Shown here: in pieces, positions 63,666 to 64,000 of the stretch
Layout: every line of letters begins with the position of its first letter
How positions within the stretch are numbered: position 1 is the stretch's first letter
From: Tropicimonas sp. IMCC34043
GTDB lineage: Bacteria; Pseudomonadota; Alphaproteobacteria; Rhodobacterales; Rhodobacteraceae
DNA length: 64,000 bases
Direction of reading: 5' to 3'
Assembly (NCBI RefSeq): GCF_003390845.1
Contig: NZ_QMEK01000001.1
Coordinates: 1,922,001-1,986,000, forward strand
Notes under the pieces: model-generated
Databases searched by the model: none
Seen by the model: the letters and a program-made list of their open reading frames with translations, nothing else
Told to the model about the DNA's origin: nothing
Made by a program: the position numbers and the translations under genes

Positions 63666-64000
63666 ATGAGCTTTATCCCAAAGAATATCACCCTCTGGGC
63701 CGAAATCCCGGTGCGCGATCTCGACAAGGGCATCGCCTTTTACGCCGCAGCGACCGGCGCCACGATCGACAAGGTCGACATGGGCGGCGAAGAGGTCGCC
63801 GTGTTTCGCGTGGCCGACCGAGCGGAAGGCATCTCGGCCAACCTGTTTGTCGGCGAACCTGGCCAGGCCGAGACGGGTCCGGTGATCTTTCTGGCCATCG
63901 ATGGCACCATCGAAGACGCGATGCAGCGGACCGAAGCGGCCGGCGGGCGGGTGCTGTCGGACATCGTGACGATCCCGCCCGGCCAGTATTTCTATGCCGC
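63666..64000 (+). CDS. VOC family (glyoxalase/dioxygenase-like) protein, 3' end cut by window edge
   Basis: Starts at 63666 (MSFIPKNITLWAEIPVRDLD) and runs off the right edge after about 111 codons. The vicinal-oxygen-chelate pattern is visible in IPVRDLDKGIAFYAAATGA and GPVIFLAIDGTIEDAMQRTE, the FY...TG and DG motifs of glyoxalase/bleomycin-resistance-like domains. Metal ligands cannot be confirmed because the C-terminus is missing. Preceded by GGAAAGGA and by a strong palindrome. No enzymatic activity can be assigned. Confidence 0.88.
   Translation, partial: MSFIPKNITLWAEIPVRDLDKGIAFYAAATGATIDKVDMGGEEVAVFRVADRAEGISANLFVGEPGQAETGPVIFLAIDGTIEDAMQRTEAAGGRVLSDIVTIPPGQYFYA

Overview
The window is a GC-rich chromosomal segment from an alphaproteobacterium, most likely a Rhodobacteraceae (Rhodobacterales) member. 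This rests on gene content and order: an F0-only ATP synthase operon (atpI-B-E-b'-b) away from F1, ybgC-tolQRAB-pal-cpoB-tilS-ftsH, ruvCAB beside the Tol cluster, chorismate mutase-rpsP-rimM-trmD, a DUF1013/TrcR cell-cycle regulator, a DUF1285 gene, a VPLPA-CTERM protein, and a repeat family typical of intergenic DNA in this family. Nearly everything is core or housekeeping. I see no prophage, insertion sequence, CRISPR array, integrase, rRNA or tRNA gene.

Layout. 1-2.5 kb: truncated glcD-type FAD oxidase with a strong inverted repeat upstream, a DUF599 membrane protein and a C-type-lectin-like CTERM protein. 2.5-9.4 kb: a four-gene overlapping operon moxR / DUF58 / DUF4159 / VWA-amidotransferase-like membrane protein, divergent from DUF1285. 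10-21 kb: crotonase, CDF metal exporter, polA, a small zinc protein, an ABC ATPase joined to an orphan ATP-grasp ligase, HIT protein, XRE regulator, an nth-PfkB kinase operon and an Ada-like O6-alkylguanine methyltransferase. 21-26.7 kb: OmpA-type lipoprotein, FadR-type regulator with its own operator, F0 ATP synthase genes, EamA exporter. 27-31.7 kb: secreted hypothetical, ArsR, LysR, EF-hand protein and azoreductase, the most accessory-looking part.

31.7-42 kb: ffh behind a long, hairpin-rich leader, then a run of four GNAT genes (the last internally deleted), chorismate mutase, rpsP, rimM, an unknown membrane protein, trmD, an ArsC-like protein, pdeM, a hotdog thioesterase, folD, a second chorismate mutase and a methyltransferase relic. 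42-51.5 kb: ftsH, tilS and the complete Tol-Pal envelope system. 51.5-56.4 kb: a beta-helix/membrane protein, an unknown gene and ruvCAB. 56.4-64 kb: DUF1127 protein, the 4.5S SRP RNA (partner of the Ffh encoded 25 kb away), rsgA, dnaX-ybaB-recR, a small secreted protein, trcR, RNase T2 and the start of a VOC protein behind a perfect palindrome.

The least explained items are non-coding or degenerate: the ffh leader with six consecutive hairpins, a two-hairpin intergenic repeat family (four copies, one inside ruvCAB), a 28-bp tandem repeat that multiplies the atpI stop-codon region, and operator-like palindromes at glcD, the FadR-type gene, azoR and the VOC gene. I did not find a clear new defence or biosynthetic system. 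The best protein-level candidates for under-described biology are the moxR/DUF4159 operon, the orphan ATP-grasp ligase and the beta-helix membrane protein.
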